The notes under the pieces: model-generated | What the model was told of the DNA's origin: nothing | Database searches by the model: none | The model's input: only the letters and a program-made list of their open reading frames with translations | Source of the DNA: Akkermansiaceae bacterium | GTDB lineage: Bacteria; Verrucomicrobiota; Verrucomicrobiia; Verrucomicrobiales; Akkermansiaceae | Length of the DNA stretch: 5,605 bases | Assembly (NCBI GenBank): GCA_029288115.1 | Contig: JARFPV010000267.1 | Location: forward strand, 1-5,605 | Reading direction: 5' to 3' | Part shown: piece after piece, positions 4,812 through 5,605 of the stretch | Layout of the letters: each line of letters begins with the position of its first letter | How positions within the stretch are numbered: position 1 is the stretch's first letter | Program-made: the position numbers and the translations under genes

Positions 4812-5570
4812 ATGCATGACGCTCACAACCATCTTCAGCACATCCGGTTCGATGGCATTCGGGATCAAGTGATCACGGACATGCGCACCACAGGCGTGAC
4901 TCGCTGCGTTGTGAACGGCACCTGCCCTGATGACTGGAAAAAAGTCGCCGACTTGGCACGCCGTCACCCCGACCTGATCATCCCCTCGTTCGGACTGCAT
5001 CCATGGAAAAAGCCGACCACTGACTGGTTTGAGCAACTTGTCGGATACCTCGACACCACCCCCAATGCCTGCATCGGCGAGTGCGGACTCGACCGTTGGA
5101 TGGAGGACTTCGATGTAGACTTGCAGGAAGATATTTTCCTCAAACATCTCAAACTCGCCACAGAACGTAACCTCCCTCTGTCGATTCACTGTTTGAAAGC
5201 CTGGGGACATCTTGTCGAAATCCTCGAATCGCACCCACTTCCAGAGCGCGGATTCCTACTCCACTCCTACGGAGGATCCAAAGAACTCGTCCCCCGACTC
5301 GCCAAGCTTGGTGCCTATTTCTCATTCTCAGGATATTTCCTTCATGAGAAAAAACACAAAGTTCGCGAAGCATTTGCTGTCGTACCAGCAGACCGGTTAC
5401 TCATCGAAACCGATGCCCCGGATATGCTGCCTCCCAAAGAGGCAATCACGCATCCACTCCCTGAAAATCTTAACCATCCGGCCAATGTCGCAGCTATTCA
5501 TCAAACTGCCTCCGCCTTCCTTGACGTGTCAGAAGTTGATGCCAATTGCATGGAGTTTTTCACACTTTGA
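4812..5570 (+). CDS. TatD-family metal-dependent hydrolase
   Basis: The protein has 252 residues from ATG 4812 (MHDAHNHLQ) and is complete. TatD proteins are TIM-barrel enzymes with divalent metals; characterised members are DNases, and others are uncharacterised amidohydrolase-like enzymes. Visible metal-site motifs are DAHNH (D3, H5, H7), IGECGLD with E90, SIHC with H126, LLHSYGG with H151, and LLIETDAPDMLP with D201. GLHPW (61-65) is also typical. The C-terminal NHPANVAAIHQTASAFL and NCMEFF match the family ending. ATG 4782, overlapping the mnmH stop as TGATG, would add ten residues (MRTECPHSLT) encoded largely by the hairpin at 4783-4801. I prefer 4812 because family members start a few residues before the HxH motif. 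The gene is probably co-transcribed with mnmH. The exact substrate is unknown, and the family contains several paralogues, so no gene symbol is given. Confidence 0.92.
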   Translation: MHDAHNHLQHIRFDGIRDQVITDMRTTGVTRCVVNGTCPDDWKKVADLARRHPDLIIPSFGLHPWKKPTTDWFEQLVGYLDTTPNACIGECGLDRWMEDFDVDLQEDIFLKHLKLATERNLPLSIHCLKAWGHLVEILESHPLPERGFLLHSYGGSKELVPRLAKLGAYFSFSGYFLHEKKHKVREAFAVVPADRLLIETDAPDMLPPKEAITHPLPENLNHPANVAAIHQTASAFLDVSEVDANCMEFFTL

Positions 5571-5578
5571 TGTTTTAA

Positions 5579-5605
5579 ATGTCATCATTGGTGCTATTAT
5601 TGATG
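5579..5605 (+). CDS. Possible 5' end of a gene running off the window
   Basis: ATG 5579 opens nine codons to the edge reading MSSLVLLLM, a hydrophobic start that could be a signal peptide or membrane helix. It lies 8 bases after the TatD stop, in AT-rich sequence. Nine codons cannot establish a gene, and the hydrophobic run could be chance. Confidence 0.2.

Noticed and set aside
4526..4813. 95-codon minus-strand frame over the end of mnmH
   Set aside because: It is antisense to a well-supported enzyme gene, with no recognisable domain or plausible independent context.
4806..5234. 142-codon minus-strand frame over TatD
   Set aside because: It is the complement of conserved TatD codons; its sequence shows no family features.
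1..5605. tRNA, rRNA, CRISPR array or insertion sequence
   Set aside because: I saw no regularly spaced repeats, no transposase-like reading frame, no cloverleaf-like stretch and no rRNA sequence.
5583..5605. CATCA...TGATG inverted repeat at the right edge
   Set aside because: Only five bases pair across a 13-base loop in AT-rich sequence, which is expected by chance, and the window ends there.

Overview
The window is a compact stretch of bacterial chromosome of middling G+C content. It holds seven complete or nearly complete genes, the tail of an eighth and possibly the first codons of a ninth. None of the inferred start codons has a convincing Shine-Dalgarno sequence. The gene mix (DUF4870 protein, class I photolyase, zinc-ribbon/TPM protein, SelU, TatD-family hydrolase) and this initiation style suggest Verrucomicrobiota or a relative. 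That placement is an inference from gene style, since no rRNA or marker gene is present.

Layout. Bases 1-152 encode the C-terminus of a PIN-domain (VapC-like) ribonuclease toxin. The intergenic region at 153-283 contains a long imperfect hairpin and a separate inverted repeat. A small DUF4870 membrane protein (284-658, +) follows and converges, with only 4 bases between, on a deoxyribodipyrimidine photolyase (663-2084, -). Upstream of the photolyase on the same strand is a small charged cytoplasmic protein of unknown function (2139-2603, -). A 74-base divergent region then leads to a rightward cluster: a zinc-ribbon/TPM protein (2678-3262), a four-helix membrane protein (3278-3697), tRNA 2-selenouridine synthase MnmH/SelU (3721-4782) and a TatD-family metal-dependent hydrolase (4812-5570). 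Gaps in this cluster are 15, 23 and 29 bases, so co-transcription is plausible.

How the genes relate. The photolyase repairs UV-induced pyrimidine dimers. SelU replaces sulfur by selenium at the wobble uridine of certain tRNAs and needs selenophosphate from a selD gene not present here. The TatD-family protein is probably a metal-dependent nuclease or amidohydrolase. The zinc-ribbon/TPM protein lacks the signal peptide and membrane anchor of classical TPM proteins and lies directly before a small membrane protein, so the two may work together. Otherwise the genes look like housekeeping functions without an obvious shared pathway.

I did not find a convincing new multi-gene system. The most useful second-look items are a perfect 8-bp hairpin at the mnmH/TatD junction that resembles a dispersed REP-type repeat and affects the TatD start call; an identical 10-mer at identical spacing before the DUF4870 and mnmH start codons; a general lack of Shine-Dalgarno sequences with -10-like sequences very close to several starts; and an alanine in place of the usual second glycine in the SelU P-loop.
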